A DNA stretch of 64,000 bases from Catenaria anguillulae PL171 (Eukaryota > Blastocladiomycota > Blastocladiomycetes > Blastocladiales > Catenariaceae): the NCBI GenBank assembly GCA_002102555.1, contig MCFL01000038.1, positions 169,807 through 233,806 on the forward strand, read 5' to 3'. How positions within the stretch are numbered: the first letter of the stretch is position 1; each line of letters starts with the position of its first letter. Below the pieces are notes generated by a model that was not told the DNA's origin, searched no databases, and was given only the letters and a program-made list of their open reading frames with translations. This document shows positions 23,391 through 34,717 of this stretch, one piece after another. The translations under genes were made by a program, and so were the position numbers.

Positions 23391-24790
23391 GATATCGGGA
23401 TGCTTTTGCTTTTTTGGTGATAATTATGAGTGGGGAGGTCGAGTGTGCATTGCAGGCTGCTTTGTCGAGGGAGCGACTGCTGGATGGACAATTGGCATGA
23501 TGGGTGCACAAAAGAGGAAATAGATGGCGAGGTATGCGTGTCTGTATTTGTACTGTGTATTTGTTAATGTTTATTTACTGTTGGCTCATTGGCTGTAGAC
23601 AAGTCGTGATCAGTTGAGTCAACAGCGAGTGTGAGACATTGGGTCGGAACTGACTCAACCACACACCAACAACGTTCCAACAAGGGGCGGAGCACTAATC
23701 CAATGAGACATGCGCACTTAGCTCGACCAAGCGTGGACGAGTGGCGGCGACAGCATTGACGACATGTCCATGGACTGCATGGTGCCATTCCACTCACTTA
23801 TGCTCTCTTGGCTCCAAAGGCATTTGACTCAACAAGCGTCACCCGTTGGTGCGGACGAGGCTACCTTACCGCAGGCCCGCCTCTTCATGAGAACGACATT
23901 AGTGAATGAGTCTCCATTTGTACACATTCCAAGAGGCACCTGAGGTGACCGTGAACCGTGGTAAGGGGGCCTGAGGTCGCGGAAGACTTGCCTCTTGCGT
24001 TTCAGAGTCGAAGCAATCATTTCTCACGACAACAGACTGTGGAGGCTCAGGTATGATCAGTTAGTTAATGAAATGGATTCATACAATTAAGCCAAACCAA
24101 TTTTACCCTCGAGCTCGATGTCACAACTTCTGTGCACTTGAGCCAAACCAAGAAGGATTGATGATTAATGGCCAAAAGGCACGACGACGGGCTCGTCTCT
24201 GTATACTCGTGTGCAAGTGTCCGCTCGTCGGCGTGCAACATGTGTGCAAGCTCAGTCGGGGCTGTGGTGACTGCGAGCGAATCTTTAGTCATGGCGACAA
24301 ACCGGCACAATTCAGCCGGTATTCTAACGCATGAGCGAAAGATTTTCACATCAACACATATTGTCTCCTATTTACTATCCGCATTGCGTCCAATACCAGT
24401 CCTGTGCTTGAGCGTCGTTCTCTGTTCGATCGGTTGGTCGGTCACCCCGCAACCCCGCCAAGGTCGCCCGCTTAGTTCGCCTTCGCCTCGCTGCCTGTTT
24501 CTGATCACGGCCCAACCCGTCCGCTTCCAAGAAGGGTCTCTCCCACGTACATTTATTGCACCTACCGAGGTAGCGTCTATCTACCCCCCGAGTCAACGGC
24601 CCAGCCGCCTCGAAAACTTCCATCTCTTCAGACGCCGACCCCGGCTTTCTGGAGAGTAGAGTCGCGACCGCCGCCTCTTGCCTTGCCCCAAGTTCCGTTA
24701 ATTGGACCGAGGTCCACTTTTCCCCCGACGCCGACGGTAGTTAACGTCCCCGCGCTACTTCCATATCATCGTCAGCCTGCGTGTGAAAAG
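23391..24790. other. Intergenic, divergent promoter region of CZIB and RhoGEF
   Basis: 1.4 kb lies between divergently read genes. Short ORFs only, with no recognised domain, repeat or RNA gene. The last 350 bp may be the RhoGEF 5' leader. Confidence 0.5.
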
Positions 24791-27700
24791 ATGCGCACAT
24801 CAACAATATCGACTCCAACACTGACACCGCCGCCCTCGCAGGCCGCTGGTCTGGCTTCTCATCAGGGTCTGGCGGTGGGTCCAGACTCCAGGTTTGGGTC
24901 CGATTCCAATACAATTAGACGGCAAAGGTCGCGGTCGCGGTCGCGGTCCCGGTCCCGGTCTCGATCTGCTGCCAATAACTTGACCCGCGCGGCCTTCCAA
25001 GACGCTGTACATGTCGTGGACCGGCATCCTTCTGCTTCCGCTCCTTCTGCTTCGTCCTCCCCGCTTGTGCATCCACCTCGAAACCCGAACCACCTGTTGC
25101 CATATCAGTCGCCGCCGTCCGCGTCTAGTGGTTTTTCGCACCTGATCCTCGCCTCGCCCGTCGACTCTGCCTTCTCGGACCACTCCACCTCGTATCCACA
25201 GGCTCCCACTTCGGTCGTACCACTTGCTGCTTCCGTTGAGAACGGCAACGGACCAACACAGTCGCCCGACAGCGAGCATCAAGAGTTCTTCCCTGCACGG
25301 TCCACCAACGGGTCCAGTTCCGACGAGTTGCCAATCACGGCCGCGACACTGGTAACGTTGCCGCTCGACTACGCCGACGCAGGCACGTCGACGGGTAGCA
25401 GCAGCGCGGAGGATTCCGAGCAATCTCCTACGAGTGGCGGTGGTGAGGATCGACTCGTCACTCGGCTGGATCGCCTGTCGCTGTCGCTGTCGCTGTCCTT
25501 GTCGCTCGCATCGCCCGTCAGCTCGCGCCAGGTCCATGCTCAAGAGGAAGGCGTTACGCCAGACGTTCACGGCGGCCAAGAATCACCGCTTCCTTCCCCA
25601 GGCGCCCCGCTTGCCGACTTTGTCTGGACCGCCGACCCGGCAGTGCTGCCTCCGCCAGCAAAGACCCCACCGCCACGGCCAAAGCGTTTGCCGGGCGACT
25701 CGCTGTTTGATCTCGCGTCACCCGCAGCCATGCCCGAGTCTCGGCCTTCCTCGTCGGGTGCTCAAACTGTTACGCCGCCGTCGCCTCGGAACGAGGCAGC
25801 GTTCACTTCGTCCGCTGCAACCGAGCGGTCAGGCTCATTCATCATTGACGACTCTGCATCCATGCGTACCATTCGGCCAACTGACATTTGCCCCAGTTCT
25901 GCATCATCTTCACTTTCCATCGCACCAACCCCACGCTTTTCCTCATCGGCCATTGGTGCCGCTTGGTCCTCGCCGCACTCGCGCCAGCTGCTCGTATCGC
26001 CTCCAACGACAGCTACCCCACCCTCACCGTTTGCCACGCCTCCACCGCCTCCGCAAACCTCTCGGTCCCGGCCGCTCTCGACTTGTTCCTGCGGCAGCCA
26101 CTCGACCGACGCAGCTGTACCCACCGACAGACCACAAAGCGCGCCTTCATCCCCTCGTTTGGGCGCGTTCCCCACCTCGTCAACTCCTTCGCTCATGTCA
26201 CTTGCACGTGCACCCTCGCCGGCGCTGATCGCCATTGCCCGCACACAGCTCGGCAGGCGGCCATCTGCTACCTCCACGTCTGGATCCACATCGCGCTCCG
26301 TCTCGCCAGCTGCTACTGCTGCAGCCGTCGCCTCACTGGCAGGAGGACAGTGGCCCTTGGCTCAGCGACCGTTGCCGCGAGTGCCGAGCACTGACGCATT
26401 CCAACCGGACGTGGACGCCTTTCGGCACACCCACCATCACCATCCGTCTGACCACCAAGTCCTTCGACGCACACCCTCGGCACCATACCATGCGCGCCGA
26501 ACCTCGGGCGCATCGTCATCGTCATCCTCGCCCAACACACGCGCGCAAACGCACGCGCATGGCATGTGGAACGACGACTCTTCCCTGCGCAACACACCTC
26601 CGGCTCCAGACTCGCCAACGCTTGGCTCGGCATCTTTTTCGCACATGCCACCGGGCAGCCAGCTTCGCCAACTGCCACCTTCGCTGTTCACTGGTAGCGG
26701 CAGCGGCATTCGCGGGCCTTATGCGACGCTTGAAGTGGCATCCTCGCCCATGTCGGATCTGGGCGCGTACGCAAGCGTGTCGGCAACCACAAGTCCACGG
26801 CGGTCGCGCGCATTCGCAGGCGGCGCGGGACGGCATGCCTATCACCGGTCCGGGGCATTGGGCGGGGGCGGGAGTGAAATCGGGCTGACGCCGCCGTCGT
26901 CATCTGCGTCCAACGCGTCTTCGTCGTGTGCAGGGGAGGCCGCGCCACCGCCCTCGGAAATGGACAATGGCGATGCCGACGAGCGTGCAGAGTGGGTGCG
27001 CAAGGCCAAAGTGCACGCAGCGGCCCTAGATGAGCTGTTGAGTACCGAGGCAGATTATGTGGTTGACTTGCAATTGCTGGATGAGGTGCTTTGTTGCCAG
27101 CTTTTTTTTTTTTTTTTTTTTTTTTGCTTTTTGTTTTCGAACGATGTTCTCACTTGCCGGACGATATTGGTTGTAGCTCTACTCGACTCCTCTCGAACAA
27201 CGCGCCGATGCGCCCGCCGACCTGGTTGTTCTCTTGCACGACGCGCGCCGCGTGAGCGAGTTTTCTGTCAAATTGCTCGGCAACCTGTATCGGGCAGCCA
27301 CCGGGGCCGTTGCGGGATCGGCGGCTGCCAATGGGTTTGGAAATATCGGCGCACGGTATCGCGATTCGGCGTACATGTCGATTCGCGAGCGCAGCGGCCA
27401 GGATGATGTGTTGGACGGTGGCCAATCAAGTACGGGTGGCGGTGTGGCGGTCGCAGACGAGTTTATCCGCCTGGTTCGTTCAGTGCGCCTTCTTGAACCT
27501 CTATGCCCACATTTTCCTCATGGTGTAATCCGCACTTGTCACAAATATTTTTTTTAGATTCCCGAACTGCAATCCGTCTACACAACCTACTGCGCACGCT
27601 CGGATCGTGGCCTGCTCGCCGCGCGTGCATTCGAATCGTTGGGTGACGCATTCATGGACCAAGCACGCACCTACCTCGTGTCGCGGTCGTCTGCGAAAAA

Positions 27701-28283
27701 CTGGAACCTCGAGTGCTTACTCATCAAACCCGTCCAGCGCGTCCTCAAGTACTCGTTGTTTCTCAACCAGCTAGCGGCCACGTGCGCGCCGCCCGCCAGG
27801 GACAGGTATTTGGTTGCGCTCAGGGCCATGGACCAGGTCGCAAGCGCCATCAATGCGGCGTGTGCACGGACGGCGGCCGTGCTGGGTGGTGCTGGCGGCG
27901 GCGGCGTCGGGAGTGGGTCGGTTGGGTATGCGAGTGGAGGAGGAGCAAGTGCTGGTGGCAAAAAGGAGCGCAAGGCGAGCGAGGGCAAGCGCGGCAAACG
28001 GAAAAGTGTCAGGGAGGTGGCGTGGCCCGCGGCCGAGAAACCGCATCATACCTTGGGCCGCGTCGGATCGGGCGCCGGGTTTGCAAGTGTGCCCGAGGAA
28101 TTGAGCGCAGAGTTGGATGACCGGCGGCCAGAGTCGCCGCGGTCCTTGTCGGTACGTGCTTGCCATCGTTTGAGAGATTTGTGGATGGGGAATTGACAAG
28201 TGTTCCTGTTTGTGCATTTGTAGATGAGGCTCAAGATGTTGACTAAGAAGGCAAGTCGAGCCTTGATCAATGTGGCCTTTTGA
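24791..28283 (+). CDS. RhoGEF (Dbl-homology) protein with long disordered N-terminus
   Basis: Exons 24791-27085, 27177-27473, 27558-28151 and at least 28224-28283 join in phase. The ATG at 24791 is the first in frame. About 730 residues of Ser/Pro-rich sequence come first, including an RSRSRSRSRSRS run near residue 50 and an LSLSLSLSLSL run. The DH domain starts near residue 740 (LDELLSTEADYVVDLQLLDE). It crosses two introns and contains the signature ECLLIKPVQRVLKYSLFLNQL around residues 917-937. DH domains activate Rho-family GTPases by nucleotide exchange, acting at the plasma membrane and cytoskeleton. The end is uncertain: exon 4 reads MRLKMLTKKASRALINVAF and then stops, so no PH or BAR domain is encoded. 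A further splice from within exon 4 into the T-rich stretch downstream is possible. The first intron contains a T tract of about 24 nt. Confidence 0.8.
27102..27125 (+). repeat. T homopolymer of about 24 nt in the RhoGEF intron
   Basis: An uninterrupted T run lies between the donor at 27086 and the acceptor ending at 27176. It is probably length-variable. Confidence 0.85.
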
Positions 28284-28869
28284 TTTTCCCCTTGATTTTT
28301 CGTTGTTTTTTTTTTCACCTCTTCGGGCTGTGTGTTTCCGATCTTGTTTTTGGCTATTCCCCACCGTTTTTTTTTTTTGTGTTGTTGCCCTGTTCTTGTG
28401 AGTTTGTGTGCCCAGTTTTCGATTTTACCCTCTGTTGATTTCTTGATTCACTCTTTCCCCCTTCCTCATATGAGTAAACAACTGCTACCCTTGCCTGCGC
28501 TTGCGTTCATTTTTTGTCTTGGTTTCATTCTTTACCCACTGCCATTCGTTTTTTCTTTCGCTTGTGTTTCTTTTCTCTGTCATGTACCACACCCATTGCA
28601 CCCGCCAAAACAAAATAGCAACCTGGTGCTGCATGTGTGCTGCATCTCCGGTCCGTCCGGTGACTGTACGGGCCGCCACCTTGTCTGTCCAATGTTTGTA
28701 TAACGGTTTCTTTCACTTGGCGGCTGCTGCTTTTCTTTGCTGTCCAACATCTATCCGTGTTCCCTTGGTTTCTGTCGAGGAGTGTCCAGGACCTGTTACT
28801 CGTCAACATCAAACTCAAATTCCTTTTTTTTGTTGTTGATGTTTGAATTCAGTGATATTGACCTACGTG
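28284..28869. other. T-rich 3' region after the RhoGEF
   Basis: The + strand is pyrimidine-rich with many T runs and no recognised coding exon. It holds the RhoGEF 3' end (and possibly unrecognised last exons) and the 3' side of the convergent gene at 28870-30370. Confidence 0.45.
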
Positions 28870-30370
28870 TCAAAGACCCAGGCTCGACATGACCGATTGT
28901 GGCAACAATGTCTGCTTGAAGGGCACGTCACCCACCGCCAAGCTCCTTGCCCTCAACTCAATGCCATGCGCCTGAGCCTTGAGCTTGCGCTCGCGTGCCT
29001 CAAGTTCGACCAACCTTGCCGTGTTTGCCAGCAACACGTCAACCAGCTTGCTCGCCTCGTCCACCTAAGCCCAGGAATCCATCCGGTGAGCTCCCAAACA
29101 AGAAAAAGGGAAACAAGCAAAACTAGAAACGTACCGCATCGGCATCCAACGCACGCACAATCCTTTCCATGGCCAAGCCTGCCACCTTGACCTGCGCCAC
29201 AAACTCGTCCACGTCGCTCACCCGTGCGCCCTCGGGCAACTCGACCAAATCCACGCCCGCCTGGACGGCACGTACGACGCGTGCGTGTGCTGCACAAAAG
29301 CCGGGCTGATCCGCCAAAATGCGATCCACAAGTTCACTAACACGCTGTGCTTGTGCACGCACAGCGTCAAGCTTCGAAATGGCGTGTTCCCAAGTCACAC
29401 GATCGCGCACAGCGCCCAGCATGTGTGTGCGCATGTCGATGAGGTTGGCGGCACGCGTTAGGTGCGACTGCAGATCGGCGTGGTCGGCGGCGTGCGTGGC
29501 CAATGTGGATGTGGTAAGGTAGGTCCATTGCAAAAGCCGATGCAGCGAGTGTGTGTTTGCGTCGGTCCATGAGGGGTCGAGTGGGATCGGGGACAGGGCA
29601 GGCGGGGCTGAGGAAGAGGTGGAGGCCGAGGAGGAGGTAGCGGGTTTGCTTGATTTGCGCGAGGTGGGCGCAGCCGTGGATTTGCGTGACGCAGAGGCTG
29701 GTGCGGCGGCGGCACCCGTTGTCTTGCGCGCGGAGCGTGGCGCGATCGGGTTGGATGAGGCAGTTGGACCAGGTCGGGTCGTCGAGTCCGCAGCCGCCGT
29801 TGCTCCCGCACGAGTGCGAATGCTGGCAGCAAGCTGCAACAGTTCACGGTCCACAGCGGATGATCCAGTTGGGCCGACGGTGGCACGGCGTCGAGGGGTC
29901 ACGGCGGTAGACGATGCCTGGGCCGGGGCGAGGGACTTCTTGCGTGGGGTTTTGGGTATTGCTGCTGGGGCAGTGCTCTTCCTTGCTCGTTTGCTTGCAG
30001 GTGCAAGAGCGCGGTCAGCAGACGAGGACGGTGGCTTGACTTGGGAAGCCGGACGTTTGCGGGGATTGGCTGTGGCCGTAGATGACGATGACGATGACGA
30101 TGCAGAAGCGAGGTAGCGAGACGAGACTTGGATGCCGCCGCCCGTCTGCCGCCGATTTGCATTTGGGTTTGTATTTGGCTTCGGCTCGGGTTTGGCCGTC
30201 GTGGCGGTAGCAGTGGCAACGGCGGGGGGATCAGGCATGGTCCGTGGCTCGACTGGAATGGAGAAACGTGTCGGTCCCAGGTTCGTGGTTGGGCTTGGAA
30301 ATGAGTTTGCCCAGAGTTTAGTCGAGTGTCTTCCGACGATTCTGGATGCATTTGCTGTCATGATTTCCAT
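28870..30370 (-). CDS. Basic-tailed coiled-coil protein, possible augmin HAUS8-like subunit, 476 aa
   Basis: Two exons, 30370-29135 and 29064-28870, join in phase across a 70-nt intron (GTACGT...TTAG). The start may instead be an internal ATG at 30361 or 30238. Residues about 45-270 are disordered and strongly basic (repeated Lys/Arg-Ser/Thr-Pro), as in microtubule-binding tails. From DANTHSLHRLLQWTYL to the end the protein is helical and coiled-coil-like, with DLVELPEGARVSDVDEFVAQ and then MERIVRALD. These echo the spacing of a HELPVRSIHL segment and following helix that I recall from human HAUS8. Augmin recruits gamma-tubulin to spindle microtubules. The assignment rests on architecture and a weak motif, so it is tentative. 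The gene itself is well supported by the clean splice. Confidence 0.6.
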
Positions 30371-30596
30371 TCTTTTTTTTTGTCATGCCTATTTAGTAAG
30401 TATGCACATTTCTCGATCCATCATGGATCGTCATCATCACATGTCCTGATCGTGTCCATCCGCTCCGCTCAGGAAACCCTAATGGCGCTCTCACACCACA
30501 CGTCAACTTCTCACTGAAATTCCGTCGCCAATGTACATAAACCTGTTAACCATACGTAGGTACACACATACATCGAACCTGACAACACGATCCCAT

Positions 30597-32110
30597 TCAC
30601 GGGCGGACGTACAAGACCCGATTTGCCGTGCCCTTGAGGTCGCCCGTCATCACTCCAGTGGTCGATCGCTCAAGAATTCGATCCACGACTTGTTGTGGCT
30701 TCAACCATGGCTCTTGGCCCAGAACGAGCGCAGCCGCCCCAGCGACAAATGGGGCAGAGTAACTGTGCCGTGCATGTTGCCAGTGAGTCATGACCGGGTT
30801 GCTGCAAGACAATCAGAGCGAAATCATGTCATAAAACGCACCTGCTGCCACTTGCATAGCCAAAACCGCCATTGTTGTGAATGATTGGAACGTTCTCGCC
30901 TGGGGCGGAAACTGCGTTGTACCGGGAAGCAATGGGAACTGAGTCAGCACGCTTATCGCCATCAAGCGGTCGACAACGAAAGCATCCTTTGAACGCATGG
31001 GCCAAAGTTGGTTCCATCCACATGGGATCGGCCATCAACCGCCAACGAGGAAACAGTCAAACCGACCCTTGAGCCATTGGGCCAGAATTTGCAAGCATCT
31101 CCCCTGAAATTGATAAAGAATGGAATGGGAAATGTGAGCGGCTGCCAGCAACAAGTACGCAACAGTTGGCAGACGACATACCGTTCGTCGCCAGCGGCTT
31201 TCACAATTACACATCCTGCCTCGGCCAACCCAGCAAGCGCCAGATCAGCATTGACGGTATCATCCAAGTTGAGGGCAACGAATGAAAAATTGCAGACGCT
31301 CGTCTTGCCAGACTTGCGCACAGCTTCCGCCACCCATTCCATGGCGCGCAAGGCTGTCGACATGGTGCCCGCCCCGTTCTTGTCAAGCACCTTGAGCGCA
31401 TGAACAGTGGCGCGTTTGGCCACGCCATAGGTCGAGCCCGCAATGATGCCTGCAACCGTCGTGCCGTGGTTCATGTCGTCCTCCCATGGCCATGTGGCGT
31501 CCCCATTGAATGCAAAGTGCGCGCGGTTTCTGGTAAACTCGGTGTGATTTGTCGCGATGCCTTTGGATGATAGGAGCCAGGCAAACGCAAACGTCAGATG
31601 CTTGACAATGACTTGTTCCAGCAATTAGTATGATTCATGTGCATGGATGCACGTACCCGAGTCAAGAATATACACATCCACCCCTTGTCCCTGCTTATCT
31701 GGAAAATAGTAGTTGCCCTTGCCAGGAAAGCGCCTCGAAATGAATGACAGGCCCCAGTTCGGTGGGTTCAGCTGTGTTGTTTCGCACGCCTTGAGGACAT
31801 AATCCGGCTCGACGTGGGCGACTTGCGAGTTTGACTTGAGTTTGCGGACCATGTCGGCAGTCAGGACAAGGCCAACGACACCCTTGAACGATGTGCCGAT
31901 GGCGACCGGATGGCCAAACCGAGGAATAACAGCGCCATCGGTTGCCGCCAGCAAAGCACCGTCGCTCGCGATTTCGGATTGCAAGGACCGAGCAAACCGT
32001 GCCAGGTTAGTCGAGGGCTTGAGTGTGACAATGTACTGATTCGGAACCGTTGACGACGCCGTTGCCAGCGAAAGTAGCGCCAAGGAGATGGCGAGGACGA
32101 GGAGTTTCAT
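30597..32110 (-). CDS. Subtilase paralogue A, 394 aa if spliced; one donor site lost
   Basis: Exons 32110-31657, 31560-31182, 31103-30988, 30911-30842 and 30762-30597 match the paralogues in phase. The last three have exactly the lengths seen at 658-2246 (116, 70 and 166 nt). A signal peptide (MKLLVLAISLALLSLATA) and I9-type propeptide precede the catalytic Asp (VYILDSG), His (NHGTTVAG) and Ser (SGSSYSAPFVAG). Like the + strand copy it has Asp in place of the oxyanion Asn (KAAGDERG) and no intron at the His motif. The base after position 30988 should open a GT donor. The genome reads GGATGC where paralogue B has GTATGT. Without that splice the protein would end shortly after NFGPCVQ, before the catalytic Ser. 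It may be a recent pseudogene, use a rare donor, or hold a base-call error. Confidence 0.8.
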
Positions 32111-32432
32111 GGTGGTGATACTTGGTGTCATCTGAAAGTTGTTGACTCGGTGACGCCAGCATTTAACTGCTGGGACCGAGTCGACTTTTGTATCACACCC
32201 ATACAACTCTCTGGCGGGCCCGGCCAGACGCCCGACTCTATGCCGCCTGCTTATGTTTAAGTGGCGTCAACCGCCACCTTCCTGCATTCATCTGCATGTG
32301 GGTCGCGTTTCATATCCTGCACATGACGATTTGACATTGGGCTGATCGGAATGTCTCACTTGCTTTGCCTGCGCAACCCGCCCCACCGACAACTTCCATT
32401 TCCGCGGTCAGACTCGCCCGACAGGTTACTCC
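32111..32432. other. Promoter gap between subtilases A and B
   Basis: 322 bp between the start of A and the stop of B. No other coding signal. A clear TATA box was not found. Confidence 0.5.
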
Positions 32433-34089
32433 TCACTTGCCAACATACACAATACGATTCGGCGTGCCCTTGAGATCACCTTGTATCGCACCCTGGGTTG
32501 CATGAGACAGAATGCGATCCACGACTTGTTGCGGCTTGAGTAACGGCTCTTGGCCCAGAATTAGTGCGGCAGCGCCGGCAACGTGTGGGGTAGCCAAACT
32601 AGACGATGCGCAAGCACAACTCACATCAATCAGCCTCAAGTGGAATAGAACGGCCTGCCTCCCATTTTGAGATTCGGAACTTCATACCTTGTCCCCGAAG
32701 AAGTCTTGTACCCGCCGTCGTTCCAGGCAGACGTGATGTTTGTGCCTGGAGCAGCAACTATACAAAAACGGACCGTGTTGTCAATCAATGAGAGTGAGTG
32801 GCCAACGCAGCTTGGCACATACTCTGAACGCAGCGGCCAAAGTTGGAATAGCTTGAATCGATGGAGAGCCCGTCGGCAGCCAGCGCAGCGACAGTCAGAC
32901 CTTGAGGAGTGCGAGCGGGAACCACGTTACAAGCATCTTGTCTGTGGATGGAAATTAACTTTGAGCCCAACGTATCGGCGCAACGGTAGCCGCTGTGGTG
33001 GTCAAGGAATGCAATTGAAAACTGGGTGAGGTCCATACCTATCATTGCCGGCACCCTTGATGACCACACAACCAGCTTCAACCAAGGCCGCGACCGCTCG
33101 CTCCAGAGCAAGCACGTTTGCGCTGTCGGGATTGTAAGCGCTGGCAAACGACATGTTGCACACGGCCGTCTTTCCGGCCTTGCGGATTTGTCCGGCAACA
33201 AACTCCATTCCGCGAATGCCAGCGGATAAAGTACCATTGTTGTCCATGACCTTGATCGAGTGCACACGAGCTCGCTTAGCGATGCCAGATTTGACACCAG
33301 TAATGATGCCAGCGACGATGGTGCCTAAGGGTATATATGACACGGAAATTGCCGACGGCAAGGATGAGTGATCCGTCAGGGCCACTTGATGCTTGACCCT
33401 GTCCCAGCGAAAACATACCGTGGCCGTTTGCGTCACCATCTACCCAGTGAGGTTCAGCCTTGAATGCCAAATCGGCTCGTGAGCCACCGTCAATTCCGCG
33501 GAACTCGACATGATCCGATCTAACTCCTAATATGTCACAGCAAGTCGAGTGAGTTGAATCAACAAGTTCCTGTGAAAAAGAATGGAACAAAGGACATACC
33601 AGTATCCAATACGTATACATCTACACCTTCACCCTGCTTGTCCGCAAAGTGGAAGTTGCCTTGGTTCCCGGCAGTACGACTGGATATGCGGGCCAGACCC
33701 CAGCTCGAAGGATTCAATTGGGTTGTTTCGAGCAACTTGAGCATGCGGTCAGGCTCAACGCTGGCGACTTGACCATGAGCCTTTAACCTCCGAACCATAT
33801 CACCAGTCAGAACACCGACAACGGCCTTGAATGAGGGGCCGATGGCGACCTGGTGGCCAAACGCCGGTACGACGCCACCGTTCTCGGTGCCCGGCTCTTG
33901 GCGTTCGCGAGCAATTTCGGACTTGAAGGCACGAGTAAACTGGGACAGGTTGGCTGTGGGTTTGAGCGTGACAATGTATTGGTTGGGCACGACGTTCGGT
34001 GGCACGCCCATTGTAGGGGCCGCCGTGGCGGTGTTGGCTTGGGAGAGCAGGGTCAGGCCAATGCTGGCAATGACGGAGAAAAGCTTCAT
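32433..34089 (-). CDS. Subtilase paralogue B, proteinase K-like, 412 aa
   Basis: Six exons (34089-33600, 33526-33419, 33324-33039, 32941-32823, 32757-32688, 32598-32433) join in phase. The signal peptide is MKLFSVIASIGLTLLSQANT and a propeptide follows. The catalytic Asp lies in VYVLDTG. The His motif DANGHG-TIVAG is cut by the second intron directly after His-Gly. The Ser lies in SGTSLATPHVAG, rebuilt across the last splice. The oxyanion Asn is present (GAGNDRQDAC). All residues needed for activity are there, so this should be a working secreted endopeptidase. The extra intron at the His motif groups it with C and D. A TATA box lies 73 bp upstream of the start. Confidence 0.92.
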
Positions 34090-34717
34090 GATGGGTCAGT
34101 TTACTGTAGCATGTGTGATGCGATTCTGTTGAGTGTGAATGTGCCACGGAATGGAGGACAACTTTATACCATCTTAAGTCCCCTCGCAAGAATGGTATGT
34201 TGGCACGGCGGGTGCCACCACAGCAAGCCTTGAATCTTGAAGAATTTGCCCATTCTTGCAGCCCCAATGTATACCTACCAGGAAAGGAAGGACACACCGC
34301 CTCAGCATGAAAAAGCGTTCAAAGCGTTGTTTCACTTGAAACAACGGCATCGCTGGAGTTGCAAACGATGTGGTCTTTTGGACGTGTCTCACCGTTTTCT
34401 GATCACAATTCTACATAATGCAGCAGCAATTGAGTGCTGATTTATACTATATCAACCTAAAGCCACGATTCAATCCGAGATAAAGTGAGCCCGTTGAACG
34501 TTGGTGCCGAAAAGACACATTCGAACCCGGCATTTTACTCCGGCACATAAGCAGTCTCGTATCCAACTTTTGAGCGAGGAAATCGAGTTCTTGTCCCAAT
34601 TTGATTCGCAAAAGCACAGCTGATATTTGCCTCTACAACCATGTATTGACCGCCGGATCAACAATCACAGAAAACATCACGCCCACTCCCAACATCAAAA
34701 CTTCGGTGCAGCAACAG
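34090..34717. other. Intergenic between subtilases B and C
   Basis: Contains the subtilase B promoter. No other gene or remnant subtilase exon was recognised. Confidence 0.5.
34162..34168 (-). promoter_or_regulatory. TATA box candidate for subtilase B
   Basis: The - strand reads GGTATAAAGT, with the core about 73 bp upstream of the ATG at 34089. Confidence 0.55.

Noticed and set aside
30763-30815. Earlier acceptor for the last exon of subtilase A
   Set aside because: It would insert 14 residues before the catalytic serine. The CACAG acceptor at 30763-30767 gives GSSYSAPFVAG and the family's exact 166-nt last exon.
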